Of a stretch of DNA of 64,000 nucleotides, positions 42,293 through 51,240 are shown one piece after another (within the stretch, counting starts at the first letter, position 1; every line of letters starts with the position of its first letter). Source of the stretch: JBBIPA01 sp037443085 (GTDB taxonomy: Bacteria; Chloroflexota; Dehalococcoidia; GIF9; UBA5629); contig JBBIPA010000005.1 of NCBI GenBank assembly GCA_037443085.1, positions 22,600 to 86,599 of the forward strand, written 5' to 3'. Made by a program: the position numbers and the translations under genes. Below the pieces are notes generated by a model. The model was not told the DNA's origin, did not search any database, and worked only from the letters and a program-made list of their open reading frames with translations.

Positions 42293-45016
42293 CTAGCTCA
42301 TCTCACCCCAGCTCTTGCCCTGCTTAATATCAATCTTCAACGGCACACTGAGCTTCAGCGCATCCGGCATCAATTCGGCAACCAGCTTTTTCACCGTCGT
42401 TATTTCTTCAGGAGATGCATCAAAAACCAGCTCATCATGCACCTGTAGCGTCATCTGGCTGTTCAAATTATGCTTTACCATCTCCCCGTGAATATTTATC
42501 ATGGCGATTTTGATGATGTCAGCCGAAGTACCCTGCACCGGCATGTTAATCGCCATACGTTCCGCCGCCTCTCTGATCTGGCGGTTTGACGAGTTTATCT
42601 CGGGCATGTAGCGCCGCCTGCCTAGCACCGTCTGTACATAGCCCAGCTTCCTCGCCTGCTCCTTGGTAGCCTCAATATATTCCTTCACTCTGGGATATTT
42701 TTCGAAATAGGCAGCGATAAACTGCGCCGCTTCCTCACGACTGAAACTGGTAGCCTGCTCTAATCCATAATCGCTCATGCCATAAATGACGCCAAAGTTG
42801 ACCGTCTTGGCCACACGGCGCATCTCTGGAGTTACCTCCCCCAGGGCGACATTGAACACACGCGAGGCAGTGGCAGTATGTACATCTTCATCCCGTAAAA
42901 AAGTGGCTATCAGCTCAGGGTCCCGCGAGATATGCGCCAATGCCCTGAGGTCAATCTGGGAATAGTCGGCAGACAACAGCTCCCATCCCGGACGGGCAAT
43001 GATAGCCTGCCTGATTCTGCCGCCCAGCTCAGTCCTGATGGGAATGTTCTGCAGGTTCGGCTCGCTGGAAGATAGCCGCCCGGTGCTGGTGCCGGTTTGA
43101 TTAAAGCTGGTATGTATCCGCCCGGTACCGGGATTGATCAGGGTAACAAAGGCATCGGTATACGTTGACTTCAGCTTGGCAAGCTGACGGTATTGCAGGA
43201 TGAGGTCGATAACAGGATGGACGCCTTTCAACTGTTCCAGGGCTGAGGCATCAGTGGAATAGCCGCTCTTGGTCTTGCGAGATTTCGACAGATGCAGTTC
43301 CTCGTAAAGAATATTGGATAGCTGCTGTGAGGAGTTGATATTGAACTCATGACCGACCCAGCCGTATATTTCTTTCTCCAGCCTTGCCATCTCCTCGCCA
43401 AAACCGCTGGACATGCTTTTCAGCAGCTCAGTATCCAGTGCCACCCCAGCCCTCTCCATAGCCACCAGCACCGGCACCAGCGGCACTTCCACTTCGCTGA
43501 ACAGGCGCCACAGTCCTTGATTACGTAACTCAGGCTCGAATAGCTGCTTCAGCCTCAACGCCATGTCAGCATCGGCACAGGCATAATCCGCCGCCTTTTC
43601 GATGTCCACCATCGCCATGGAAATCTGTTTGGCGCCTTTACCGATTAAATCCTCGATAGGCATCATCTCGATACCGAATTTGTTAAACGTCAGCGCCTTC
43701 AGTCCCAGCGGCTTCTCGCCCAGTAGATGGGCGGCAATCATGGTGTCAAAGCTGAGGTTTGCCAGCTCCATGCCCTGCTCTGCCAGCGCCACCATATCAA
43801 ACTTGCCGTTATGGGCGATTTTGCCTAGCTTTGCGCCTTCGAGCAGAGGCTTAAGCCTGGCAACGACCTGCGATAGATGCAACTGACTGACAATGCTCAG
43901 GGTGCGATGCCCCACTGGAATGTAAAAGGCTTCATTCTGCCTCATCGCCACCGATATGCCCACAATCTCGGCGGTAAGAGGGTCAAGAGACGAAGTCTCC
44001 AGGTCTACAGCAAACTCACCGGCTGCACCCAGTTGGCTAACTAGTTTGTCCAGAGCATCATCGGTGCTGACAATGTGGTACTCTCCCCTAGCTGCCGTTT
44101 TGACCTGAGTAACCGTCGCCGCCTGTTGCATTTCTCCCGGTAAACTGGCCAGTAAGGAGACAAACTCCAGCTCGCGGAACAGGCCTGCCACCTGATTGCG
44201 GTCATAGGCGCTCACCTTGCAGGCATCCAAATCCAAGGTGATTGGCACATCGGTAACAATGGTTGCCAGTTCCTTATTTTGAAACGCCCGCTCCTGATGC
44301 TCCCGCAGCAAGGACTGTAACCTAACCGGCGTCACCTCTTCAATATGCTCATAGATACCTTCAAGGCTGCCGAACTGCTGCAAAAGCTTCACTGCCGTTT
44401 TCTCACCGACGCTGGGTATGCCGGGAATATTATCCGAGGCATCGCCGGTCAGCGCCTTGAAATCAGCAAGCCGCTCCGGCCCGATGCCATACTTTTGCCG
44501 CACTTCAGCCTGGTCATAGGTCACTGTATCACTGAAGCTACGCCGGGGTGCCATCACCTTAACTGTCGGTGACACTATCTGCAACATGTCATTATCGCCA
44601 GTGACGATGAGCGTTTCTACGCCCTGCTGGCTCGCCTGCTTGCTCAGCGCCCCCAGCACATCATCAGCCTCATAGCCATCGATTTCAAAAACAGGCAGAT
44701 GAAACGCCTCCGCCAGTTGATGCACCCGCTCTATCTGGTTGACAAGCTCCGGAGGCGTGGGGGGACGCTGCTTCTTATAGTCGGCAAATTTCTCATGCCG
44801 GAATGTAGGCGAAGGACGGTCAAAAGCAATTGCCCAGTAAGTCGGCTTATTCTCCCTGAGCAGCTTCAGCAAGGTGGCAGCAAAGCCCCTGACCGCATTC
44901 ACCATCTCACCAGTTCGGGATATGGAGAGGGGAGGCAAGGCATGGAAAGCCCTGTGCACCAGGGCATTGCCATCAAATATCAGGAGCAAGAGTCTATCTT
45001 TCTGATTTTCGGTCAA
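42293..45016 (-). CDS. polA: DNA polymerase I
   Basis: 907 residues with all three activities: a 5' nuclease domain (to about 300), a proofreading 3'-5' exonuclease domain whose motifs look intact (AVDLETSSLD, NGKFD, YACAD), and the polymerase domain with motif A DYSQIDLRALAH, motif B RRVAKTVNFGVIYG and motif C QVHDELVFD. It fills gaps in repair and removes RNA primers. It forms an operon with mutM. The upstream region is shared with the divergent argF gene (about 90 bases). Confidence 0.96.
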   Translation of the reverse strand: MTENQKDRLLLLIFDGNALVHRAFHALPPLSISRTGEMVNAVRGFAATLLKLLRENKPTYWAIAFDRPSPTFRHEKFADYKKQRPPTPPELVNQIERVHQLAEAFHLPVFEIDGYEADDVLGALSKQASQQGVETLIVTGDNDMLQIVSPTVKVMAPRRSFSDTVTYDQAEVRQKYGIGPERLADFKALTGDASDNIPGIPSVGEKTAVKLLQQFGSLEGIYEHIEEVTPVRLQSLLREHQERAFQNKELATIVTDVPITLDLDACKVSAYDRNQVAGLFRELEFVSLLASLPGEMQQAATVTQVKTAARGEYHIVSTDDALDKLVSQLGAAGEFAVDLETSSLDPLTAEIVGISVAMRQNEAFYIPVGHRTLSIVSQLHLSQVVARLKPLLEGAKLGKIAHNGKFDMVALAEQGMELANLSFDTMIAAHLLGEKPLGLKALTFNKFGIEMMPIEDLIGKGAKQISMAMVDIEKAADYACADADMALRLKQLFEPELRNQGLWRLFSEVEVPLVPVLVAMERAGVALDTELLKSMSSGFGEEMARLEKEIYGWVGHEFNINSSQQLSNILYEELHLSKSRKTKSGYSTDASALEQLKGVHPVIDLILQYRQLAKLKSTYTDAFVTLINPGTGRIHTSFNQTGTSTGRLSSSEPNLQNIPIRTELGGRIRQAIIARPGWELLSADYSQIDLRALAHISRDPELIATFLRDEDVHTATASRVFNVALGEVTPEMRRVAKTVNFGVIYGMSDYGLEQATSFSREEAAQFIAAYFEKYPRVKEYIEATKEQARKLGYVQTVLGRRRYMPEINSSNRQIREAAERMAINMPVQGTSADIIKIAMINIHGEMVKHNLNSQMTLQVHDELVFDASPEEITTVKKLVAELMPDALKLSVPLKIDIKQGKSWGEMS

Positions 45017-45106
45017 CCGCGCACCCCGAATGCGATAAAAGCAACCCTCATTATATACTATCTAACCGATTATGCTATACTGAAATGCACTTCTGGAGGA
45101 AGCAGG

Positions 45107-46036
45107 TTGCCGACAAAAGATTTTCTCTCAGTTGCTGATTTGCCAGTTACCGAGGCGGAGCCACTCATCAAAAAAGCCATGAAAATGAAGCAAAAGGCAG
45201 CGCCGCCATTGCTGGCAGGGAAAGTGGTGGCTCTACTTTTTGAAAAGCCATCCTTGCGCACCCGTGTCAGCTTCGAAATGGCGATATACCAGCTCGGAGG
45301 ACATTGCCTCTATTTGTCACCTGCCGAGGTGGGGCTGGGTAAACGAGAGCCTGTCTCCGATGTTGCCAGGGTACTCTGCCGATACGTCCATGGCATTGTC
45401 GCCCGCACCTTCTCTCACCAGACACTGATAACGCTGGCGCAGTACTCAAACGTACCTGTGATTAACGCCCTCTCCGACTGGGAGCATCCCTGCCAGGCAC
45501 TGGCCGATATCCTTACCATCTACGAGAAAAAGGGAAGGCTCCGTGGCCTGGACCTCGCCTATATCGGCGATGGCAACAATGTGGCCCATAGCCTGCTGCT
45601 GGCTGCTGCGCTTACCGGCATCAATTTCAGAATTGCTTCGCCCGCCGGTTACGAAGTGGATAAACAAATAGTGCACAAGGCAAAGGAATTCGCTGCTCAG
45701 ACCGGCAGCCAGATTACCATGACTGCAGACCCGTCACAGGCGGTAAAAGATGCCGATGTGGTTTATACCGATGTCTGGACCAGCATGGGGCAGGAGGCTG
45801 AGGCAGAGCAACGTCGCTTGGCCTTCGCCGGCTATCAGGTGAACCCGGAGCTGCTATCATTAGCCAAGCAAGATGTCATCTTCTTGCATCCTCTGCCAGC
45901 TCATCACGGCGAGGAGGTCGCCGCAGGTCTGCTGGACCATGCCAGCTCCGTCGTATTCGACGAGGCTGAAAACAGGCTTCACCTCCAGAGAGCGTTACTG
46001 GCGGAAATATTCCGTAAATTTGGACGCGTCAGATAG
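45107..46036 (+). CDS. argF: Ornithine carbamoyltransferase-like protein
   Basis: 309 residues from the TTG at 45107, six bases after GGAGGA; a longer upstream frame runs through polA and is spurious. The carbamoyl-phosphate motif is SLRTR (49-53), HPCQ is at 127-130 and the ornithine-loop DVWTSMG at 222-228. The catalytic loop reads HPLPAHHGEE, with Pro262 where ornithine enzymes normally have Cys (HCLP). HPLP is what aspartate carbamoyltransferases carry, but the SMG loop argues for an ornithine-type enzyme. It makes citrulline in arginine synthesis, or a variant reaction. The gene diverges from polA. Confidence 0.88.
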   Translation: MPTKDFLSVADLPVTEAEPLIKKAMKMKQKAAPPLLAGKVVALLFEKPSLRTRVSFEMAIYQLGGHCLYLSPAEVGLGKREPVSDVARVLCRYVHGIVARTFSHQTLITLAQYSNVPVINALSDWEHPCQALADILTIYEKKGRLRGLDLAYIGDGNNVAHSLLLAAALTGINFRIASPAGYEVDKQIVHKAKEFAAQTGSQITMTADPSQAVKDADVVYTDVWTSMGQEAEAEQRRLAFAGYQVNPELLSLAKQDVIFLHPLPAHHGEEVAAGLLDHASSVVFDEAENRLHLQRALLAEIFRKFGRVR

Positions 46037-46099
46037 CTCATGGTATCCTTAACTAGCGGAGATGGTTGATAGAATCTATTTTCCAGGAAATGACAAGAG

Positions 46100-47446
46100 A
46101 TGAAACCTGTTGTTGCTATAGTAGGCAGAGCCAATGTCGGCAAGTCGGCGTTGTTCAACCGTCTGTTGGGCAAGCAGATAGCCATCGTCGAAGACCTGCC
46201 GGGAACCACGCGCGACCGTATCTTCGCTGAAACCTCTTTGCTTGAGCATGACATCACCTTAATTGATACCGGCGGCCTGGACCCCTTGCCGGACTCGCCA
46301 ATCACTCAGAAAATCAAGCATCAGGTTGAGGCAGCCGTTGCCGAGGCTGATGTCATTATTTTTGCAGCGGATATCCAGAATGGCGTAATCGCTACCGACC
46401 GCGAGATAGCGGATATCCTCCGCAAAAGTCATAAGCCGATTGTGCTAGCAGTCAACAAAGCCGATAACGCCAGGCTGGAAAGCCAGATAAATGATTTCTA
46501 TCAACTGGGACTGGGGACGCCGGTGGCGATGAGCGGCCTCCACGGACGCGGCATAAACGACCTGATAGACAGGGTGGTAGCATTGCTGCCACAGCCACAG
46601 CCTGCCCCAACCACCGAGCCGGAAATACCCCGGCTGGCCATCGTGGGACGGCCCAATGCTGGCAAGTCGCTGCTGCTGAATGCCATCGTCGGCGAGGAAC
46701 GAGCTATCGTTGACCCCATTCCCGGCACCACCCGGGATGCCGTGGATACCACCTTTCAGCACCACGGTCAGAAGATGTTACTCATTGATACTGCCGGCAT
46801 CAGGCGACGGGGACGCTCCAGCTCCGGCATTGAATACTACAGCCTGATTCGCTCGCTGCGAGCCATTAACCGCTGCGACATTGCCCTGCTGGTCATCGAT
46901 GCTGCTGAATTCATCACCGCCCAGGATATTCACATCGCCGGCTATATTAAAGAAGCCTGCAAAGGCATGATTCTGATAATCAATAAGTGGGACCTCGTTT
47001 CCAGGCAATCGCCAGAAGATTACGCGACACAGGCCCGGCAGAGAATCAAGTTCATCGCCCATGTGCCCATACTGTTTGTCTCAGCAAAACTCAGGCAGGG
47101 CGTGGATAAGATAGTGCCCACAGCACTGCAGATATGGCAGGAAAGGCAGAAACAGTTGCCTGATACGGTTATCGATAAGCTAATTAAGCAAGCCGTGCAC
47201 AGTAACGCCCCGCCCAGAAAAGGATTGAAAAGGCTGGAGGTCATCCGCGCCTATCAAAATGGCATCAACCCGCCCAGCTTTTCCTTCGTGGTCAATGACC
47301 CCAACCTGGTTCATTTCTCCTATGAGCGCTATCTAGAGAACAAGCTTCGCCAGACCTTTGGTTTCTCGGGTACATCACTGCGCTTTCTGTTCAAGAAAGC
47401 CCCGCCACGGAGGAAGCTGACAAAAGCGGGAGGACGGAAAAAGTGA
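46100..47446 (+). CDS. der: Ribosome-associated GTPase Der (EngA)
   Basis: 448 residues with two tandem GTPase domains. The first has GRANVGKS at about 8-15, the second has GRPNAGKS near 187 and an NKWD specificity motif. A KH-like C-terminal domain ends in a Lys/Arg-rich tail. It is required for 50S subunit assembly. Its stop overlaps the GTG of plsY (GTGA), so the two are coupled. Confidence 0.96.
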   Translation: MKPVVAIVGRANVGKSALFNRLLGKQIAIVEDLPGTTRDRIFAETSLLEHDITLIDTGGLDPLPDSPITQKIKHQVEAAVAEADVIIFAADIQNGVIATDREIADILRKSHKPIVLAVNKADNARLESQINDFYQLGLGTPVAMSGLHGRGINDLIDRVVALLPQPQPAPTTEPEIPRLAIVGRPNAGKSLLLNAIVGEERAIVDPIPGTTRDAVDTTFQHHGQKMLLIDTAGIRRRGRSSSGIEYYSLIRSLRAINRCDIALLVIDAAEFITAQDIHIAGYIKEACKGMILIINKWDLVSRQSPEDYATQARQRIKFIAHVPILFVSAKLRQGVDKIVPTALQIWQERQKQLPDTVIDKLIKQAVHSNAPPRKGLKRLEVIRAYQNGINPPSFSFVVNDPNLVHFSYERYLENKLRQTFGFSGTSLRFLFKKAPPRRKLTKAGGRKK

Positions 47447-48144
47447 TCATCGAGAAGCTGGCAGGTATTGCCGTCTTAGCCTATCTTCTGGGAGCAATAC
47501 CCTTTGCCCTCATCTTCGGCTGGCTGATGGGCAAGATAGACATCACCAAGCACGGCAGCGGCAACATCGGCGGCACCAATGTACTCCGCACCGTGGGCAC
47601 CAGAGCAGCTATTGTAGTGGTCATCCTCGACCTGTGCAAAGCGTTTCTGGCAGTATGGTTAGCCAAGATTATTATGGGCAGCGACTTTCTCCTGATAGAC
47701 GATTTCTCGCTGAACTGGCAGGGCGCTCAAGTCCTGGCGGCAATAATGGTGATGGTGGGACATAACTGGTCGGTATACATTAAATTCCGCGGCGGCAAAG
47801 GGGTGGCTACCTATTTCGGTAGCTGGTTCGCCATGAACCCGGCAGCGGGTTTATTCGGCGGCATTATCGTCATTATGACAGCGTCACTCACCAGATATGT
47901 ATCCCTGGGATCGATACTCGGTGCCCTGGGGGTGGTAATTCTGATGATCGTCCTCACCTTATTCCATGACTTTCCTCCCATTTATCTGGTGTACAGCATC
48001 ATCGCAGTTATCATGATTATCTACCAGCATCGCGCCAACATCGGACGTCTACAAACCCGCACTGAGCTGCGCATCGGTGAGAAGCTTAATAAGATAAAAG
48101 TGAAAAAGCAGAGCTCCGTAACTGAAACACCGAGCGCCAACTAG
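47443..48144 (+). CDS. plsY: Acyl-phosphate glycerol-3-phosphate acyltransferase
   Basis: 233 residues, about five to six membrane helices. PlsY motifs are visible: HGSGNIGGTNVLRTVG, then GHNWSVYIKFRGGKGVATYFG. It acylates glycerol-3-phosphate from acyl-phosphate, the first step of bacterial phospholipid synthesis. It starts at GTG, overlapping der, and is followed after 18 bases by gpsA, which makes its substrate. Confidence 0.95.
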   Translation: MIIEKLAGIAVLAYLLGAIPFALIFGWLMGKIDITKHGSGNIGGTNVLRTVGTRAAIVVVILDLCKAFLAVWLAKIIMGSDFLLIDDFSLNWQGAQVLAAIMVMVGHNWSVYIKFRGGKGVATYFGSWFAMNPAAGLFGGIIVIMTASLTRYVSLGSILGALGVVILMIVLTLFHDFPPIYLVYSIIAVIMIIYQHRANIGRLQTRTELRIGEKLNKIKVKKQSSVTETPSAN

Positions 48145-48162
48145 CAATAGTTTTATAAAATT

Positions 48163-49161
48163 ATGTCAACCATTTGCATCATAGGAGCCACCTCCTGGGG
48201 AAATACTATCGGCAGACTGCTGGCGCATAAAGGTGCCACGGTCAACATCTGGGCCAAAACTGAAGCCAAAGCGCGCGAGTTCAATAAGGGGTTACAGCAA
48301 TATCCTGTAGATGCCGACTTCACCAGACATATCACCTTCACCAGCCGTGCTGACCACGCCCTGCAATCGGCTGAGTTCGTTATCTGGGCTGTTCCCGCCC
48401 AAAGCCTGAGGCCGACAGTTCGGCAGGTAGCCAGCCAGATAACCCCCACCATGATTCACGTCAGCCTGGCAAAAGGGCTGGAGGCGGATAGCGGCAAAAG
48501 AATGTCAGAGGTAATCGTTGATGAGATTCCCATCACCACTCCAGAGCAGATTTGCGTCCTGTCCGGCCCTAACCTGTCTCAGGAAATTAACCGCGGTTTG
48601 CCGGCCACCTCGGTGCTCGCCGCCACAAAGGCAAGCATCGCCGAAAAGGCACGAGAGCTATTCCATTCACCTAATTTCGCCATCTTCACCAGCAACGATA
48701 TGGTCGGCGTTGAGCTTTGCGGGGCATTTAAGAATGTCATCGCCCTGGGAGCGGGGATGGTTGACGGCCTGGGCTTGGGCGATAATGCCAAAGCCACCTT
48801 TATCACCTTTGGCTGGGCTGAGGTCATGTCTCTGGGTATCGCCCTACGTGCCCAACCAGCTACTTTCTACGGACTGGCCGGGTTAGGTGATTTGATAGCT
48901 ACCTGCGCTGGGCCGCAGAGTCGCAACCACTTCGTAGGCCGAGAAGTAGCCTCAGGACGCCCGCTTGGTGAAGTGAAAGCTGCCATGTCGAATATCGCTG
49001 AAGGAATTGATACCACTGTAGCCGCACATCGCCTGGCAACGAAGCTGGCACTGGATGTACCCATTATCACTTTGATTTACCGGGTGCTCTTCGAATCCCT
49101 GCCACCCATAGAGATAACCAACCGGTTCAAAGTCGGACTAAAACCAGAGGCAGGTTCCTGA
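48163..49161 (+). CDS. gpsA: Glycerol-3-phosphate dehydrogenase [NAD(P)+]
   Basis: 332 residues. An N-terminal dinucleotide fold (IIGATSWGNTIGRLLAHKG, with GxTxWG replacing the usual GxGxWG) is followed by the GpsA signature LSGPNLSQEINRGLPATSVL, catalytic Lys in ELCGAFKNVIALGAGMVDGL, and GLGDLIATC. It makes glycerol-3-phosphate for plsY, the gene just upstream. It converges with dnaJ. Confidence 0.94.
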   Translation: MSTICIIGATSWGNTIGRLLAHKGATVNIWAKTEAKAREFNKGLQQYPVDADFTRHITFTSRADHALQSAEFVIWAVPAQSLRPTVRQVASQITPTMIHVSLAKGLEADSGKRMSEVIVDEIPITTPEQICVLSGPNLSQEINRGLPATSVLAATKASIAEKARELFHSPNFAIFTSNDMVGVELCGAFKNVIALGAGMVDGLGLGDNAKATFITFGWAEVMSLGIALRAQPATFYGLAGLGDLIATCAGPQSRNHFVGREVASGRPLGEVKAAMSNIAEGIDTTVAAHRLATKLALDVPIITLIYRVLFESLPPIEITNRFKVGLKPEAGS

Positions 49162-49225
49162 TTCACGAACTTGGTTCGCCTGTAGGTGCCACCTGTCCTC
49201 AGGTGACCCAGGCGTAACAAACAAT

Positions 49226-50344
49226 TTAATTCCCGAACCTGGATTTGTCTTTCTTCTCCCTGCCACCATCGCCGGAGACCTCGGGCTGAGGTAACGTTTT
49301 CGCCAGCTCCTCAAAGAGCTTCCTCTGCTTCTCATCCAGGGAGTTGGGGGTGATGATACGAATCTGGACCAGTTGATCTCCCTTACCCTTGCCATCGATA
49401 CGGGTCACCCCTTTGCCCTTAAGATGGAATACCTTGCCATGCTGGGTGCCCGGCGGCATCTTCAGCATCGTTTCCCCGTCCAGTGTGGGCACTTCGATGC
49501 TGCCCCCCAGCGCAGCCTGGGCAAAATTGATTGACAGCTCACATAGAATATCATGCCCTTCTCGCACAAAAAATTCATGCGGTTCAATAGCAAAGGTGAT
49601 ATAAACGTCGCCCGGCAAGCCGCCATAAACCCCAGCCTGCCCCTCGTTGCTGAGTCGCATCCGGTAGCTTTCGTCCACCCCTGCTGGAATAGTAACTGAA
49701 AGCTTGCGCTTTACCTTCACCCGTCCGTTGCCCTTACATTCAGGACAAGGCTCAGCAATGTGAATGCCCTCGCCACTGCATCTGGAACAGGTACCAACCT
49801 GAACGAAACGACCAAAAAGGCTCTCCTGAGTACGGCGCACCTGGCCGGTGCCATTGCAATCAGGACACTTCTGGGGATTAGTCCCCGGTTTACTGCCGAT
49901 GCCGCGGCATAGAGCACAGTTTTCCACTCGCCCTATCTCGAATTCCTTTTTAGTCCCGAATACCGCTTCTTCAAACGAAAGGGCTAATTTCACCTGCAGG
50001 TCAGCACCTTTCTTAGGAGCACGATGCTTCGAAGTGCTCGCGGCTCCACCGAAGAAAGCTTCAAAAAGGTCGCCAAAGCCACCAAAGCCGAAACTATCGA
50101 AACCACCGCCCGGCCAGTCTGAAGCAGCTACCCGACCGTATCTGTCGTAAGAGGCTCGTTTTTCATCATCGCAGAGAACCTCATACGCCTCGTTAATTTC
50201 CTTGAACTTCTCCTCAGACCCCGGGGTGTTATTGTGGTCGGGGTGATACTGGAAGGCGAGCTTGCGAAAAGCCTTCTTTATCTCTTCAGTGCTGGCGCTC
50301 CGGTGCACTCCGAGTATTTCATAGTAGTCTTTTTCTGCACGCAT
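49226..50344 (-). CDS. dnaJ: Chaperone protein DnaJ
   Basis: 372 residues. The J-domain has HPD in FQYHPDHN, a Gly/Phe-rich linker follows (about 75-110), and four CxxCxGxG zinc-finger repeats (CALCRGIG, CPDCNGTG, CSRCSGEG, CPECKGNG) are complete, so this is a true type I DnaJ. It is a co-chaperone for DnaK. It is transcribed alone, away from dnaK, with no CIRCE that I can see upstream. Confidence 0.95.
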   Translation of the reverse strand: MRAEKDYYEILGVHRSASTEEIKKAFRKLAFQYHPDHNNTPGSEEKFKEINEAYEVLCDDEKRASYDRYGRVAASDWPGGGFDSFGFGGFGDLFEAFFGGAASTSKHRAPKKGADLQVKLALSFEEAVFGTKKEFEIGRVENCALCRGIGSKPGTNPQKCPDCNGTGQVRRTQESLFGRFVQVGTCSRCSGEGIHIAEPCPECKGNGRVKVKRKLSVTIPAGVDESYRMRLSNEGQAGVYGGLPGDVYITFAIEPHEFFVREGHDILCELSINFAQAALGGSIEVPTLDGETMLKMPPGTQHGKVFHLKGKGVTRIDGKGKGDQLVQIRIITPNSLDEKQRKLFEELAKTLPQPEVSGDGGREKKDKSRFGN

Positions 50345-50452
50345 GTCAGCTAGTCCTCAAAACTACAGTATAGACAATCGCCAGACTACCTGACAAGTTT
50401 CCAATTGAGAGGTAGGTTAATCTTTCATTTTTTATTATTGGGGATGTCGAAG

Positions 50453-50473
50453 AGGGGCACAGCCCCTATTTTT
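50453..50473 (+). repeat. GGGGC-ACA-GCCCC hairpin with T-run
   Basis: AGGGGC (50453-50458) pairs with GCCCCT (50462-50467), then ATTTTT. It resembles the hairpin at 38820 but lies between divergent genes (dnaJ leftward, Nudix rightward), where no + strand transcript needs termination, so it may be a dispersed element. Confidence 0.55.
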
Positions 50474-50532
50474 GTAATATCCCTCCCCAGTTGTCTAATC
50501 CACAACTGCTGATGTATCATTGATTTACCAGC

Positions 50533-51096
50533 ATGAACGACCATCTCAAAAAAATCTTCTCCTCCCACCAGAAAAAAAAGCTAACCGATAAGAAACTGAA
50601 TGCCGCTGCAGTGCTGGTACCCCTGTTTCACGACGGCAAAGAATACCATCTCCTGCTCACCCAGCGAAGCGATGAAGTGCTCCATCATAAAGGACAGATA
50701 TCCTTTCCCGGCGGCAAACCACACAAAGCTGATGCCAGTCTCCTTGACACTGCACTCAGGGAAAGCTGGGAGGAAATCGGCTTAAACCCTGGAGATGTGG
50801 AGATTATCGGTGAGCTGGACGATACTCCCACCCGCACCTCTGGTTTCAGTATCTCTCCCTTCATAGCGCTTATCCCCCATCCTTATACGTTCACCAGGAA
50901 CCCTCATGAAATCGACGATATCATCAACGTCCCCCTCTCCGCATTACTGGACCCGTCCCACTGCAAGCAAAACATGGTGAACGATGATGGCGAGATGATA
51001 ACAGCATCCACCTATGAATACAATGGACGGGTTATCTGGGGAGCCACAGCAAGTATTATCAAACAGCTTCTGGATACATTAAGAACCTCCGTTTAA
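50533..51096 (+). CDS. Nudix hydrolase, CoA pyrophosphatase type
   Basis: 187 residues. The Nudix box GGKPHKADASLLDTALRESWEEIGL keeps the RExxEE core but has Asp where the first box Glu usually is. The preceding HHKGQISFPGG and the following DDTPTRTSGFSISPFIALIP are hallmarks of the NudL/CoA-diphosphatase group. It probably hydrolyses CoA or acyl-CoA to phosphopantetheine and 3',5'-ADP. The ATG has only a weak ribosome site. It diverges from dnaJ. Confidence 0.9.
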   Translation: MNDHLKKIFSSHQKKKLTDKKLNAAAVLVPLFHDGKEYHLLLTQRSDEVLHHKGQISFPGGKPHKADASLLDTALRESWEEIGLNPGDVEIIGELDDTPTRTSGFSISPFIALIPHPYTFTRNPHEIDDIINVPLSALLDPSHCKQNMVNDDGEMITASTYEYNGRVIWGATASIIKQLLDTLRTSV

Positions 51097-51192
51097 CAAT
51101 AGCCCAGGGCTTCATTCTAATAAAATTAGAAGTTACTTAACTAATACATCAATATATCTTGATAAAGTATTTTAACTTTTTTAATCCTGATT

Positions 51193-51221
51193 TTGACAAT
51201 ATAGTGAGAAGGAATTACAAT
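51193..51221 (+). promoter_or_regulatory. Sigma70-type promoter of the dnaJ2-hspR-clpB operon
   Basis: TTGACA (51193-51198), a 17-base spacer and TACAAT (51216-51221), 19 bases before the ATG, so the leader is about 13 bases. I do not find a CIRCE or a convincing HspR-type inverted repeat nearby. Confidence 0.85.
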
Positions 51222-51240
51222 AAGTGCGTAAGGAGCGATA

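Noticed and set aside
44699..45106. Long upstream extension of the argF frame
   Set aside because: It lies antisense to polA and does not resemble any protein; the TTG at 45107 with GGAGGA is the credible start.
51097..51192. HspR-type inverted repeat before the second dnaJ
   Set aside because: I found only a weak ATCAA-N6-TTGAT element (about 51148-51163) and nothing close to CTTGAGT-N7-ACTCAAG.
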